From: Phycisphaerae bacterium
GTDB lineage: Bacteria; Planctomycetota; Phycisphaerae; Phycisphaerales; Phycisphaeraceae
Assembly (NCBI GenBank): GCA_030425705.1
Contig: JAUHZU010000001.1
Span: forward strand, 124,001-188,000
Length of the DNA stretch: 64,000 nt
Reading direction: 5' to 3'
The position numbers and the translations under genes were made by a program. This document shows, one piece after another, positions 26,114 to 38,133 of the stretch (within the stretch, counting starts at the first letter, position 1; each line of letters starts with the position of its first letter). The notes beneath the pieces were generated by a model. It searched no databases. It was not told the DNA's origin and worked only from the letters and a program-made list of their open reading frames with translations.

Positions 26114-27211
26114 CTACTCGGCCGACGCCGGGGCACGTACCGCTTCGATGAGGTCGTGCACGAACCGCATCTTCTCGACGACCGGTTTGGTCAGCGGCCG
26201 AGTCAGCACGTCGCGCAGACCCATGGTGCGGTTCAATTCGTTGAGCGCCGTGCCGACGTACGCGTAGGCCGTCACCATCCGGTCGTGGTCTACGCCCGGC
26301 TCGATCAGCAGGTCCAGCGGCCCGAGCATGCCCATGTGGTGGGCCGTGTCCAGGATCGCCACCATCTCCAGGTACGCCGCGAATGTCTCGGCGAAGTCCT
26401 CCCACGGGTGCATCGAGGCGTACGCGCTGGCGAAGTGCTGCGCCCAGTGCGGCGACGGCCCGCGCTGGTAGTACGCCTGCAGCGCATCGGAGTAGCTCGG
26501 CGCATCCGGGTCGCCGAACACCGCGGCAAACGCCGGCTCACGCCGGCCCTTGATCAGCAGGTCCCAGTAGTAGTGCGCCATCTCGTGCCGGAAGTGCCCG
26601 ATCAGCGAGCGGTGCCGCTCCCCGAAATGCACCCGCAGCCGCTCACGCTCGACCGGGTCGGCCTCGCGCAGGTTAATCGTGATCTTGCCGTTCAGGTGGC
26701 CGGTCATCACCACCTCCTGGCCGTTCAGCAGCTCGTTGTTGTCGTAGGTCTGGCCCGACCAGAGCGGGACCGGGTCCTCCTTGAACTCGAACGACAACGG
26801 CGGATCGAACCCGTCCGCCTCTGTGCCGCGCGGCAGACCCAGCAGGTCGAGCTGATAAAACAACCGGCGCTTCGCGGCCTCCAGGCGACGCCACTTGTTG
26901 CGATTGTCTTCCTTGCTCAGGTCCGGGATCACCGCGTTGTACCGGCAGCAGCTGCACAGCGGCTCCGCGGGCTCGCCGTCCGCGGGCAACACGACACACC
27001 GGTTGCAGACTCGCTCGTACCGGTAGTTGTTGCACTTGACCAACGCCGCCCCGCACGCGGTGTTGCCGCAACGCAGCCCCGCCTCGTCGCTGCCGACCAG
27101 CGGGACCAGCTTCTGGCACACCGGGCAGAACCCCGCGTCCGCACCGCAAGACATGCAGCGCGTGTTGTCGAAAAAGAGCGTTTCGCCGCACGAACAATCG
27201 AATGTCCGCAT
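26114..27211 (-). CDS. Zinc-binding metallopeptidase with N-terminal zinc ribbons
   Basis: A 365-residue predicted cytosolic metallopeptidase. The N-terminal 90 residues hold several CxxC pairs (C6/C8, C19/C22, C29/C32, C48/C53, C69/C72, C86/C88/C89), a tandem zinc-ribbon-like region. The catalytic HEMAH motif is at H209-E210-x-x-H213 in HFRHEMAHYYWDLL, and EDFAETFAAYLEM downstream probably gives a third ligand. This matches the putative zinc-binding metallopeptidase family (PF15887-like), often found beside the ATP-grasp/alpha-E pair; its role there is unproven. It is convergent with the alpha-E gene, so it is a separate transcript. Confidence 0.85.
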   Translation of the reverse strand: MRTFDCSCGETLFFDNTRCMSCGADAGFCPVCQKLVPLVGSDEAGLRCGNTACGAALVKCNNYRYERVCNRCVVLPADGEPAEPLCSCCRYNAVIPDLSKEDNRNKWRRLEAAKRRLFYQLDLLGLPRGTEADGFDPPLSFEFKEDPVPLWSGQTYDNNELLNGQEVVMTGHLNGKITINLREADPVERERLRVHFGERHRSLIGHFRHEMAHYYWDLLIKGRREPAFAAVFGDPDAPSYSDALQAYYQRGPSPHWAQHFASAYASMHPWEDFAETFAAYLEMVAILDTAHHMGMLGPLDLLIEPGVDHDRMVTAYAYVGTALNELNRTMGLRDVLTRPLTKPVVEKMRFVHDLIEAVRAPASAE

Positions 27212-27319
27212 TGTGTCAAATACCTCGGGGGCTTACCTACGCAAGAAGCGCGCACCAGGAACACGGGTGGATACCAGGACGGTCCGTACTGCCGGACGCG
27301 CCTGCGCAGAAGGCCCGGC

Positions 27320-27706
27320 CTACTCGTCGTCGGTCACGCGGGTGAACGTCATCACCTCGCCGATCAGGTCCTGCTCCAGCAGCAGCTTGCCGTCCTCGAT
27401 CCGGTAGGTGTAGACCATCGGGTTGGGTGTCCCCAGACCGGTGCCCGGCTCGATCGTCAGCGTGCCCTCCGACACGGTGTACGACAGTTCCCAGGACTGC
27501 GACTCGCCCGAGACCTCGGCCGTGACGGTCACCGTGTCGGCATCGAAGGCGAACCATAGGTGCTGGCCGTCGCCCGGCTCCTGTCCGCCGACATCGGACA
27601 ACTCCCATCCGCCCAGCAACGCGTTGTCCGCGGCCGCGGGGCCGGCAAGAAGGAGCCCCAGGAGGAGGGCGGACAGGACGGGCAGGGCGTATCGGGTCAG
27701 TCGCAT
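27320..27706 (-). CDS. Small exported protein, lipocalin-like
   Basis: A 128-residue secreted protein without an assigned function. The start at 27706 opens a signal peptide (MRLTRYALPVLSALLLGLLL, then AGPAAADN) and has GGATGA 4 bases upstream; the longer reading from 27733 would bury it. The mature part has alternating strands (LLGGWELSDVGG, HLWFAFDADTVTVTAEV, TLTIEPGTG, YTYRIEDGKLLLEQ), as in small lipocalin-like beta-barrels. There is no lipobox. It lies between the metallopeptidase and tRNA-Ser on the same strand. Confidence 0.7.
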   Translation of the reverse strand: MRLTRYALPVLSALLLGLLLAGPAAADNALLGGWELSDVGGQEPGDGQHLWFAFDADTVTVTAEVSGESQSWELSYTVSEGTLTIEPGTGLGTPNPMVYTYRIEDGKLLLEQDLIGEVMTFTRVTDDE

Positions 27707-27748
27707 CGGATCATCCTTGACGCGGGGCGTCATCGAGGTTCATGAAAG

Positions 27749-27835
27749 CGGTGGGGGTGGGATTCGAACCCACGGTACCCTGACGGGCACGACGGTTTTC
27801 AAAACCGTTCCATTCGTCCGCTCTGGCACCCCACC
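27749..27835 (-). tRNA. tRNA-Ser (anticodon UGA)
   Basis: An 87-nt cloverleaf read on the minus strand. The acceptor arms are GGTGGGG/CCCCACC with discriminator G. The anticodon arm is ACGGT-TTTGAAA-ACCGT with anticodon TGA, followed by a long class-II variable arm (TGCCC/GGGTA) and the T-arm with GGTTCGAATCC. The 3' CCA is not encoded and must be added. A short inverted repeat (TGACGC/GCGTCA, 27718-27732) just downstream may help define the 3' end. Confidence 0.95.
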
Positions 27836-28036
27836 CGGCCCATCGCGGGCGCAGTCCGGGCACGGGCTAGGCCCGGCAGGGCGGGGATTGTACCCCACCC
27901 CCGGGCCGCCACAAAGCAGGCGGGGCCGTGGTGCCCAAAACAGGCGGGTTTCGGGGGGTTCCGCGAGCAATCGGGGCTGGTGGTGATGTCAGAGCCCCAG
28001 GGGCGAACGCTGTTTATCCACACCCGGCCCACGGGC

Positions 28037-28064
28037 TTGACAATCATGAGGGGTTCGCTAAACT
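28037..28064 (+). promoter_or_regulatory. rRNA operon promoter P1
   Basis: A perfect -35 TTGACA (28037-28042), a 16-base spacer and -10 TAAACT (28059-28064). It lies about 530 bases before the 23S gene and shares both hexamers and spacing with P2. Confidence 0.8.
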
Positions 28065-28570
28065 TTTCCTTCTCGCCACTTTTTGGCGGGGTACCAAGGA
28101 ACCGGCTCTGAACCACAGACAACCGCATCCTGCAATGCCCTGAGGCCCGCTACCACGGCCCTCACCATGGGCCGGCGACTCAGGGAGTTGACACCCCCGA
28201 AACAGCCGCTAAACTCTCCGCCCGCTCCGAGCCGGCTTGCTCCTGACCGAGCACCCCGGCCCGCAGCTAAGCGGGGCCTCACCGTCCGCCCGCCCCGGCG
28301 AGCGAACAACGAGGCTCGGATCCTTGACAAGTGGATAGGTGTCTTTGGTGTTGCTGAATAACAGTGACACCGAGTGCAAGCGTTCTGAGGTGCTTGCCCC
28401 TGGCGTGTCCAGCGTCCCGTGAAAGCGGGCCGTGAAGCCACGCCGACGCGTAGCCATGCGTGGCGAAGCGTCTGGTCCGATGCCGCAAACATCGAACCAA
28501 TGGGGTCATCGGGTAATCGTCCCGATGCGTGTCTCGGCCGACATCCGGTTTAGCCGGTTGGAGGTCGGGG
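28065..28570 (+). other. Leader region of the 23S-5S operon
   Basis: About 500 bases without a protein gene and without 16S rRNA sequence. It contains promoter P2, several strong hairpins (for example CATCGGG/CCCGATG near 28508-28530 and CCGG(TTTAG)CCGG before the 23S) and a further TTGACA at 28324 with no good -10. No tRNA was found. It is probably transcribed and removed during rRNA processing. Confidence 0.6.
28188..28215 (+). promoter_or_regulatory. rRNA operon promoter P2
   Basis: TTGACA (28188-28193), 16 bases, TAAACT (28210-28215): identical hexamers and spacing to P1 151 bases upstream, a tandem arrangement typical of rRNA operons. Confidence 0.8.
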
Positions 28571-31371
<2,801 letters not shown>

Positions 31372-31610
31372 CGACCCACAACCCGCTGTCCCCGTGACAC
31401 GGTTGTCGGTCACACAAAGCATCTCAAAACGCAAGCACGCAAACCGTCACAAACCAAAGCAAAACACGGAGTTTCCTCACCGAAACGGCCCACCGCTGGA
31501 CCCCCAGCCCAGGCCCTAGGCCCTCAACCCTAGTCCCCACGAAAGACACCTGTCCGCCTCTGGATCCACCCATCCAGGCGGGCATGCTCGAAAGAGCATC
31601 GCCCCCCTTT
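31372..31610 (+). other. 23S-5S spacer
   Basis: About 240 bases with no tRNA and no credible ORF. Just before the 5S is a short hairpin with a GAAA tetraloop (ATGCTC-GAAA-GAGCAT), probably a processing signal. Confidence 0.6.
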
Positions 31611-31717
31611 GCCGGTGACCATAGTGCTGGGGTCCCACCCGTTCCCATCCCGAACACGGCCGTTAAGCCCAGCATGCCGATGATACTGCCACTGCGGGAA
31701 AGTAGGTCATCGCCGGC
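31611..31717 (+). rRNA. rrf: 5S ribosomal RNA
   Basis: About 107 nt. Terminal arms GCCGG/CCGGC pair, and the family core CCCATCCCGAACACGG is followed by GTTAAGCCCAGC and the loop-E/D region ending GTAGGTCATCGCCGGC. A terminator follows 7 bases later. Confidence 0.93.
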
Positions 31718-31723
31718 TTTACC

Positions 31724-31758
31724 AGCCCTCGTACCCTAAAGGTGCGAGGGCTGTTTTT
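31724..31758 (+). terminator. Terminator of the rRNA operon
   Basis: A 12-bp stem (arms 31724-31735 and 31741-31752, loop CTAAA, one G-U pair) followed by GTTTTT. Confidence 0.92.
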
Positions 31759-31842
31759 ATGCGCGCACTGCATCGCCCCTGGATCCGTGGGCATACGCTT
31801 GCCGACACGCACCGTTTCATTGCCCCGCCTCGGACGTGATCT

Positions 31843-31848
31843 TACACT
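31843..31848 (+). promoter_or_regulatory. -10-like element before the membrane protein at 31856
   Basis: TACACT (4 of 6) ends 7 bases before the ATG; there is no Shine-Dalgarno. Confidence 0.4.
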
Positions 31849-31855
31849 TCGGCCC

Positions 31856-32464
31856 ATGGTCATCGTCGATATGCAGGATGCGATCCGTCGCCCGGTGCTA
31901 CATGTCGGCACCGCTGTCACCAAACTGGTCGATGACCGCCGACGCTTCCTTGTCTTCTACTACAGCACTCTTGCGCTCCTCTTGTTAGTGGGGGTCGCTC
32001 TTTGTGTCTGGGCCGGGTACGAAGATCAAGACGCGCTTACCGTCGCGGTGATGTATTTCGGCTTTGTCGGCGGGATCATGGGTTACCTGACGCTCCGGTT
32101 GATTGCGAGGTCTACTGCATGTTGGTTCTATCCCGAGCAGCGTCTGGTCCAGGTCCGGCGGACGCTGTTCGGTCTGTGCGTACGCCGGCGATGGATCGAC
32201 CTGGCCCATGCTGAGTTGGTGACGAAGCCCGCCCGCATTCGCGTCGTCCGCATGACCGAGAACCCGCTCGCGTGGCTGGTGTTTTTTGCGATGCTTCCTT
32301 TAGGCGTCCTGGGGGCATTGATCGGCTTGGAGATGGAGAAGCAGCACCTGGGCGATGCCACCGCGTTGTGTGTGGTGACATCCGAACGCCGCGAGGAGAC
32401 GGTTGCTGTGGTCGCGGGGCCGGGTGAGGGGCTGGCCCGTGTCCTGCAGATGTTTGCCCCGTAG
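31856..32464 (+). CDS. Membrane protein of unknown function
   Basis: A 202-residue protein that I do not recognise. Helices are predicted at about 31-53 (FLVFYYSTLALLLLVGVALCVWA), 62-82 and 138-157. Between the second and third lies a basic soluble stretch (FYPEQRLVQVRRTLFGLCVRRRWIDL) that reads like the strand pattern of a bacterial PH-like domain, a weak suggestion only. ATG 31856 was chosen because an upstream reading from 31742 would start inside the rRNA terminator. The coding bias is less GC-rich than its neighbours. Confidence 0.65.
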   Translation: MVIVDMQDAIRRPVLHVGTAVTKLVDDRRRFLVFYYSTLALLLLVGVALCVWAGYEDQDALTVAVMYFGFVGGIMGYLTLRLIARSTACWFYPEQRLVQVRRTLFGLCVRRRWIDLAHAELVTKPARIRVVRMTENPLAWLVFFAMLPLGVLGALIGLEMEKQHLGDATALCVVTSERREETVAVVAGPGEGLARVLQMFAP

Positions 32465-32635
32465 GCCTGATAGCGCGGCTGTAACCGGTCGCCTGCTCAG
32501 GACGCTGCGCGCCGGACGCTAAACGGGAGGCGGGGTGGTGCGCACAGGTGGGGCGCTGGGATTGGGTTTGTAAGGCGGTTGGGCGCCGGGGCTTAGCACG
32601 GTTGGGCGCGCGCGGGTCGCGGTGTGTCCCCGGGT

Positions 32636-33807
<1,172 letters not shown>

Positions 33808-33830
33808 GGAGGCGGGGTGCGGGATTTTGT

Positions 33831-33860
33831 TTGTCATGGAGGGGGGAAGGCGGGTATACT
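33831..33860 (+). promoter_or_regulatory. Promoter of the RRM protein gene
   Basis: TTGTCA (33831-33836), 18 bases, TATACT (33855-33860), each 5 of 6 to consensus. It predicts an unusually long leader of about 105 nt for this genome. Confidence 0.65.
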
Positions 33861-33872
33861 GGGCGGTTCGCA

Positions 33873-33892
33873 GCTGTGCACTGTCGCACAGC
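33873..33892 (+). promoter_or_regulatory. Hairpin in the RRM mRNA leader
   Basis: A 7-bp stem (GCTGTGC/GCACAGC) with a 6-nt loop near the predicted 5' end of the transcript. It is a possible stabiliser or autoregulatory site; no known riboswitch class is recognised. Confidence 0.45.
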
Positions 33893-33973
33893 GATTTGAG
33901 ATAGAGACGTTCGCGAAGCCCCCCGGTCTCCCGGTAGCCCAACGATCCGCCTCGAAAACCCCGGAGCTTCGTG

Positions 33974-34279
33974 ATGAAGATCTACGTCGGCAACATGGCA
34001 TTCAGCACCACCCAGGACTCGCTTGACGCGCTGTTCTCCAACTACGGCCAGGTCCAGGAAGTCGCGGTCATCACCGACCGTGACACCGGTCGGCCGCGCG
34101 GATTCGCGTTCGTGACGATGGAGGACGAGGGCGGCAAGCAGGCCATCGAAGCCCTGAACGGTCAGGAGTTCGAGGGCCGGACCCTCACCGTGAACGAAGC
34201 CCGCCCGCGCGAGAACCGCGGCGGCGGCGGCGGTGGCGGCGGCTACCGCGGTGGTGGCGGCGGCGGCGGCCGGTGGTAA
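33974..34279 (+). CDS. RRM-domain RNA-binding protein with Gly-rich tail
   Basis: A 101-residue RNA chaperone-like protein of the kind found in cyanobacteria and planctomycetes. One RRM covers residues 1-78: RNP2 is IYVGNM (3-8) and RNP1 is RGFAFVTM (about 43-50), with the aromatic residues for base stacking kept. The tail is RGGG-type ([19 protein letters not shown]). Related proteins are often cold-induced, and the ~105-nt leader with a hairpin would allow post-transcriptional control; both are inference here. The promoter and a strong terminator bracket it as a single-gene transcript. Confidence 0.95.
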   Translation: MKIYVGNMAFSTTQDSLDALFSNYGQVQEVAVITDRDTGRPRGFAFVTMEDEGGKQAIEALNGQEFEGRTLTVNEARPRENRGGGGGGGGYRGGGGGGGRW

Positions 34280-34310
34280 ACCGGACGCGCCTCGCTGATG
34301 CAGCATGAAC

Positions 34311-34350
34311 CCGCCCCGCCGACTCAACGTCGGCGGGGCGGTCTTTTTTT
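34311..34350 (+). terminator. Terminator of the RRM gene
   Basis: A perfect 13-bp stem (arms 34311-34323 and 34329-34341, loop TCAAC) followed by TC and seven T. Confidence 0.93.
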
Positions 34351-34478
34351 GTGCCGCGTGGAGCGCGTTACGACGGGCTATCGTGTTTTTGCTTGCGGGG
34401 CGTGACGGCGTGCTTTAGATTGAAGCCGATGCACGGGGCCTTTCCTGGCTTGTTTCCTCTCCACACTGCGGGGCCGAG

Positions 34479-35591
34479 ATGACGATGAAGAAGCGATCGA
34501 TGGGGGTGTTGCTGGGCGCGTTGCTACTGGTCGTGTGCGGATGGCCGGGCGCGGCGGAGGCGCAGGAGGAAGAGTTGGACCGGGACGGCCAGCGGATCTT
34601 CCGCAACTACACGCGGGTGTTCTGCCAGCAGTTTTTTGAGTACGAAGACCGTTTTATTCTCCTGCCGAACTACTACCGTGCGCGTGAGGCGTCGACGGGC
34701 AAGACGTACGACCAGGCGGTTGAAGAGCTGACGGAGACACGGACGGAGCGGGCCGGGGGGAACATCGTGCGACATATCGAAGTGTTGCCGCCGCGGGGCG
34801 AGGCGATGGCGGTGTCGATGGTGTTGCCGGCGATCGATGTGGGGCACTACGGTTTCATCGACGCGGTCACGGTGGTGCGTGTGATTAGTGACAACGAGAT
34901 GGTGGTGAAGGACCTGCGGCTGATCGATCCGGCCGCGGTGGGCAGCGAGAACAACACGCACCGGCAGGCGTTGGCCGATCGGCAGAAGGAGTATGTGGAT
35001 ACGACGTATCGGCTGCACGGATTCCGGACGGATGGGCTGACGCCGGGCACGATGTACCGTGGCCCGGAGAACGAGGGCCTGCACATCGCCGTGGCCGGTG
35101 CGGACCAGCACCACAACTTCGTGCTGATCAACTACAAACGGATGCGCCGCATCCGCACCAGCCAGTTCTCTGACGCGTTGGCGTACGTGGGGATCACGCC
35201 TGCGGCGTTTAACGAGATGGTCCGCAGCAACCGCGAGGACCACGGGGCCCAGGGCGATAAGGCAACGATGATCGGGCTCTACAAGCGCTACTACACCGCC
35301 TTCCGCGTGCCCCGCCCCGGCGACCAGGCCGGCCCCGGCCGGGTCCCCGACGCCGCGCCCGCGACGCGCGAGCCGCAGCCGGAACCTGAGCCTGAGCCCG
35401 ACCCCGAACCCGTTCCGGAACCCGAGCGACCCGTCGAGCCCGACCCGGCCCCCGGTACCACGCCCGAGGTACCACCCGCGACCGACCCGCCCGCCGACGA
35501 CAGCTGGCACGACGAGGACGACTGGGACGACGACTGGGTCCCGCCGGACGCGCCCGACGACCCGGGGTTCTTCGGCATCCCGCTGGACTAG
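34479..35591 (+). CDS. Exported protein with acidic Pro-rich C-terminus
   Basis: A 370-residue secreted protein of unknown function. The signal peptide MTMKKRSMGVLLGALLLVVC ends near AAEAQ. The mature part to about residue 270 has no recognised motif; it has scattered Cys (C49 in RVFCQQFF) and a MVLPAIDVGHYGFIDAVTV strand pair. From about 285 it becomes Pro/Glu/Asp repeats (PEPEPEPDPEPVPEPE), then a very acidic end (DSWHDEDDWDDDW). The same signal-peptide-plus-acidic-linker style is seen in the RDD protein. The following lipoprotein gene starts 24 bases later, so they may form an operon. Confidence 0.72.
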   Translation: MTMKKRSMGVLLGALLLVVCGWPGAAEAQEEELDRDGQRIFRNYTRVFCQQFFEYEDRFILLPNYYRAREASTGKTYDQAVEELTETRTERAGGNIVRHIEVLPPRGEAMAVSMVLPAIDVGHYGFIDAVTVVRVISDNEMVVKDLRLIDPAAVGSENNTHRQALADRQKEYVDTTYRLHGFRTDGLTPGTMYRGPENEGLHIAVAGADQHHNFVLINYKRMRRIRTSQFSDALAYVGITPAAFNEMVRSNREDHGAQGDKATMIGLYKRYYTAFRVPRPGDQAGPGRVPDAAPATREPQPEPEPEPDPEPVPEPERPVEPDPAPGTTPEVPPATDPPADDSWHDEDDWDDDWVPPDAPDDPGFFGIPLD

Positions 35592-35615
35592 GGCCGCATC
35601 CGCATTGGAGAAACC

Positions 35616-36386
35616 GTGAATCTTCGGCTGCTGCTGTTGCTGGTGTTCGTGGTCATCGGCGTGGGCTGCGGGGCGCAGGAAGAACTGCCGGGACCGTCGA
35701 TCATCCTGTACCACGAAATCTCAGCGGGCGATCCCGGTGTTCATGACATGACCCGGTCCCGTGGTGTGATGGAGATGTACCTTACACGGCAGAAGCCCAC
35801 ACGCACATTCTCGAACAGCCGAGACGGCATCGAGGAACCTTGGGCAGTTCTCACGCTTGTCGGCGTCGCGGAAGACGGCACCGTGCGGATCACCTTTGGT
35901 GACGAAGAACTGCGCGCCCGCCCGGGCCAGACGTTCCCCGGCACGGGCTTCCGCGTGATGGCTTCCTGCCACGGGCTGGGCACCGCGCTGCTCCGCTCTC
36001 GCTGGACACGGACGGATGTCATCTCGCCCCGCCCGCCGGTCGCCGACGCCGAGCCGATCGACAGCATCCCCGCGTTCGTATCGGTCCGGCCGATGCCCAA
36101 CGGTCGGGTCTACCTTGAGGCGGATTCCCGCAACGATCTGCTCCCCATGCATCTATCGATCCGCCGAGGCGACTGGGGCCGAGCGGGCTACGCCGACCCC
36201 GGGGATACGATCCATGTCGCACTGATGCATGCGGTCGGCGCGGGAGCCCATTGGTTCATTTATCTGGGCCCGGGCGAAGAGGGCCGGCTCATGTTCTACG
36301 AGTTCTCTTCGTTCTACGACATCGTGCCGGACACCCGGCGGCTTATCGCGGTGATGCCGTACGGCGATCCGCCGAGCGATCCGTGA
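35616..36386 (+). CDS. Putative lipoprotein of unknown function
   Basis: A 256-residue exported protein with a GTG start preceded by TTGGAG at a normal distance. The N-terminus MNLRLLLLLVFVVIGVGCGA ends in GVGC. This could be a lipobox with acylated C18, although Gly at -3 is unusual. The mature domain contains predicted strands and no motif that I recognise (YLTRQKPTRTF, VRITFGDEELRARPGQTF, HWFIYLGPGEEG). It lies 24 bases after the acidic-tail protein and converges on the bactofilin-like gene. Confidence 0.65.
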   Translation: MNLRLLLLLVFVVIGVGCGAQEELPGPSIILYHEISAGDPGVHDMTRSRGVMEMYLTRQKPTRTFSNSRDGIEEPWAVLTLVGVAEDGTVRITFGDEELRARPGQTFPGTGFRVMASCHGLGTALLRSRWTRTDVISPRPPVADAEPIDSIPAFVSVRPMPNGRVYLEADSRNDLLPMHLSIRRGDWGRAGYADPGDTIHVALMHAVGAGAHWFIYLGPGEEGRLMFYEFSSFYDIVPDTRRLIAVMPYGDPPSDP

Positions 36387-36427
36387 ACGCTGAGTTTCAG
36401 GTTCCACACGACCCAGATGCCGTCGGC

Positions 36428-37381
36428 CTACCGCCCCGCGCGCTGGTGGATCACCCAGCGGGACCGGCCGCCGCCGGCGCGTTCGCCGCCGTCGCCGGGC
36501 GTGGGGTAGAGCCCCGGCTCCGCGTCGCTGCGCGCGATCGTCGCGGTCACGCGGGTGAACCCGGCGTCGAGCACGGCGTCGATGGCCTGCGACGACATCG
36601 CGCCCTCGACCACCAGCGTCAGCAACGCGGCCGCGCCGCCGGGCGCTGTGATCAGCCCCTCGCAGTCGCCGGTCACGTGAAGCGTCGTCGCGGGCTGCCC
36701 GGCCGTGAGCGTGCCGACCAGATCGCCGTCGATCACCAGCGTCGCCGAGCCCGACGCCTGCACCTGCCCGAGCAGGTCGCCGCCGGTGTACAGGTCCAGC
36801 GTGCTCCCCGCGAGGATGCGCCCCGACGGCTGGACCGTCCCCGCGACCACGACCTCGCCCGAGCCGCGCAGCGTCACCGTGCCCGACAGGTCGCCGAGGA
36901 TGTGCACCACCGCGTCGCCGGTGATCGTCACATCCGTCGCGCAGTCGCCCCACACCAGCACGGTGCCCCGGCCGTCTACGAACACGGGCTCGTCCAGGTC
37001 GCGCGGGTGCTCCCACGACCAGTCCCCGCCCCGCAGGTACCCGGTGTGCCAGTAGCCCCGGCTGGCGAAGTACGCGCCCTCGTGGCGGACGCCCGCGAGC
37101 GCGACCGCGCGCTGCACCGCGCGCCACCGCTCGCCGTACGCCGCCAAACGATCACCATCCGACATCTCGCCCGCCAGCACCGCGTCGAACGCGTCGACCG
37201 CCGCGGTCGCCGGGCCCGGCAGCAACGCGCTTTTCGCCGCCGCCGCCGGGTTGCCCGCGCCGCCCCCGGGGCCCGGGGCCGGGTCGGGCCCGCCCTCGCA
37301 GCCCACCACCAGCAGCGGGAGCACGGCCAGCGCCAGCCGTCCACGGCCGACACGTCGAAGCAATCGCGGAGTCTTGTTCAT
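36428..37381 (-). CDS. Lipoprotein with bactofilin-like repeats
   Basis: A 317-residue envelope lipoprotein. The signal MNKTPRLLRRVGRGRLALAV leads to lipobox VVGC, then a Gly/Pro-rich linker. From about residue 115 short repeats of the form VxVxGDxxGxVxxxGSGxVxVxGxV (for example VVHILGDLSGTVTLRGSG) suggest a right-handed beta-helix as in bactofilins/polymer-forming cytoskeletal proteins, but here on the outside of the inner membrane or in the outer membrane. The ATG at 37381 follows an in-frame GTG at 37384. That GTG is exactly 6 bases after TACAAT, so it may be the true start of a leaderless mRNA. Confidence 0.75.
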   Translation of the reverse strand: MNKTPRLLRRVGRGRLALAVLPLLVVGCEGGPDPAPGPGGGAGNPAAAAKSALLPGPATAAVDAFDAVLAGEMSDGDRLAAYGERWRAVQRAVALAGVRHEGAYFASRGYWHTGYLRGGDWSWEHPRDLDEPVFVDGRGTVLVWGDCATDVTITGDAVVHILGDLSGTVTLRGSGEVVVAGTVQPSGRILAGSTLDLYTGGDLLGQVQASGSATLVIDGDLVGTLTAGQPATTLHVTGDCEGLITAPGGAAALLTLVVEGAMSSQAIDAVLDAGFTRVTATIARSDAEPGLYPTPGDGGERAGGGRSRWVIHQRAGR

Positions 37382-37390
37382 CACTACCCG

Positions 37391-37396
37391 ATTGTA
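37391..37396 (-). promoter_or_regulatory. -10 element of the bactofilin-like lipoprotein gene
   Basis: TACAAT on the minus strand ends 6 bases before GTG 37384 and 9 before ATG 37381. Confidence 0.5.
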
Positions 37397-37520
37397 TCGG
37401 CCCGGCCCGGAGCGGCACCCGAGCATGGGCCGGGCCCCGCCGACACGTCCGGTAATGACCTGAATCCCGCGGCGAAACCGGCCGATACGCCGCGCCCGGC
37501 GGCTCCCCGGGCGAAAACCC

Positions 37521-37549
37521 TTGGTCCCGGGCGGGCGCGGGTTTACACT
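37521..37549 (+). promoter_or_regulatory. Candidate promoter of the receiver-like gene
   Basis: TTGGTC (37521-37526), 17 bases, TACACT (37544-37549). Matches are moderate; the leader would be about 55 nt. Confidence 0.3.
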
Positions 37550-37607
37550 GGAAACCGGGTTCACCCGCATCCTCTCGACTCGCCGACCCACGCCCAGGGC
37601 CAACACC

Positions 37608-38075
37608 ATGTCCAAGTTCCTCTCTATCCTCTCGATCGAGCCCGATGACGATACCGCCCGCCGGCTGGAGGTCTGCCTCACGCAGATGTCCGCCTACGAG
37701 TGTGGGTTCCACCGCCAGCCCGACCCGGGCACGGCCCTCCGCCGGCTCGCACGCTACGAGGCCGACGTCCTCTTCATCGCCAACGCACTGCCCGCCGTCA
37801 CCGGCCGGGAGGTCATCCTCGCCGCACGCGACGCCGGCGAGGTCCGCCCGATCATCGCCACCAGCGAGGAAGACTGCGGCTACCTCGCCGCCGATCTCAT
37901 GGCCGCCGGCGCCGACGCCTACCTACTCACCCGCGACCTCGGCCCGGCCATGCTCCAGTCCGTCCTCCGCCGGTCCCTCGTCAGCGCCCGACAACGCGCC
38001 GCCCAGGTCAGGCTCCGCAACGACGCGCTCGACGGCATGCTCAACCGCCCCCGCAAGATGACCCGGTCGTACTAA
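37608..38075 (+). CDS. Degenerate response-regulator receiver domain protein
   Basis: A 155-residue stand-alone protein with the receiver fold: strand 1 SILSIEPDDD carries acidic E11, D13 and D14, the ADVLFIANALPAVTG segment matches strand 3, and ATSEED matches strand 4. The residue where the phospho-Asp should be (four before P62) is A58, and the switch Lys after strand 5 is replaced (AYLLTRD). It therefore should not be phosphorylated in the usual way and may signal by protein contact. The C-terminus (VLRRSLVSARQRAAQVRLRNDALDGML) is a charged helix. No histidine kinase is nearby. Confidence 0.78.
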   Translation: MSKFLSILSIEPDDDTARRLEVCLTQMSAYECGFHRQPDPGTALRRLARYEADVLFIANALPAVTGREVILAARDAGEVRPIIATSEEDCGYLAADLMAAGADAYLLTRDLGPAMLQSVLRRSLVSARQRAAQVRLRNDALDGMLNRPRKMTRSY

Positions 38076-38133
38076 CCGCGCACCTCACGACGCGTTGTCT
38101 GAGTCATCGACCCCTTGAACCGCGCCTTGCCAA

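Noticed and set aside
28324-28357. Third rRNA promoter with a perfect TTGACA at 28324
   Set aside because: No acceptable -10 at 15-19 bases; the next A/T-rich hexamer is about 27 bases away.
27836-28570. Possible 16S rRNA or extra tRNA upstream of the 23S
   Set aside because: Too short for 16S, and no 16S landmark or cloverleaf was found on either strand.
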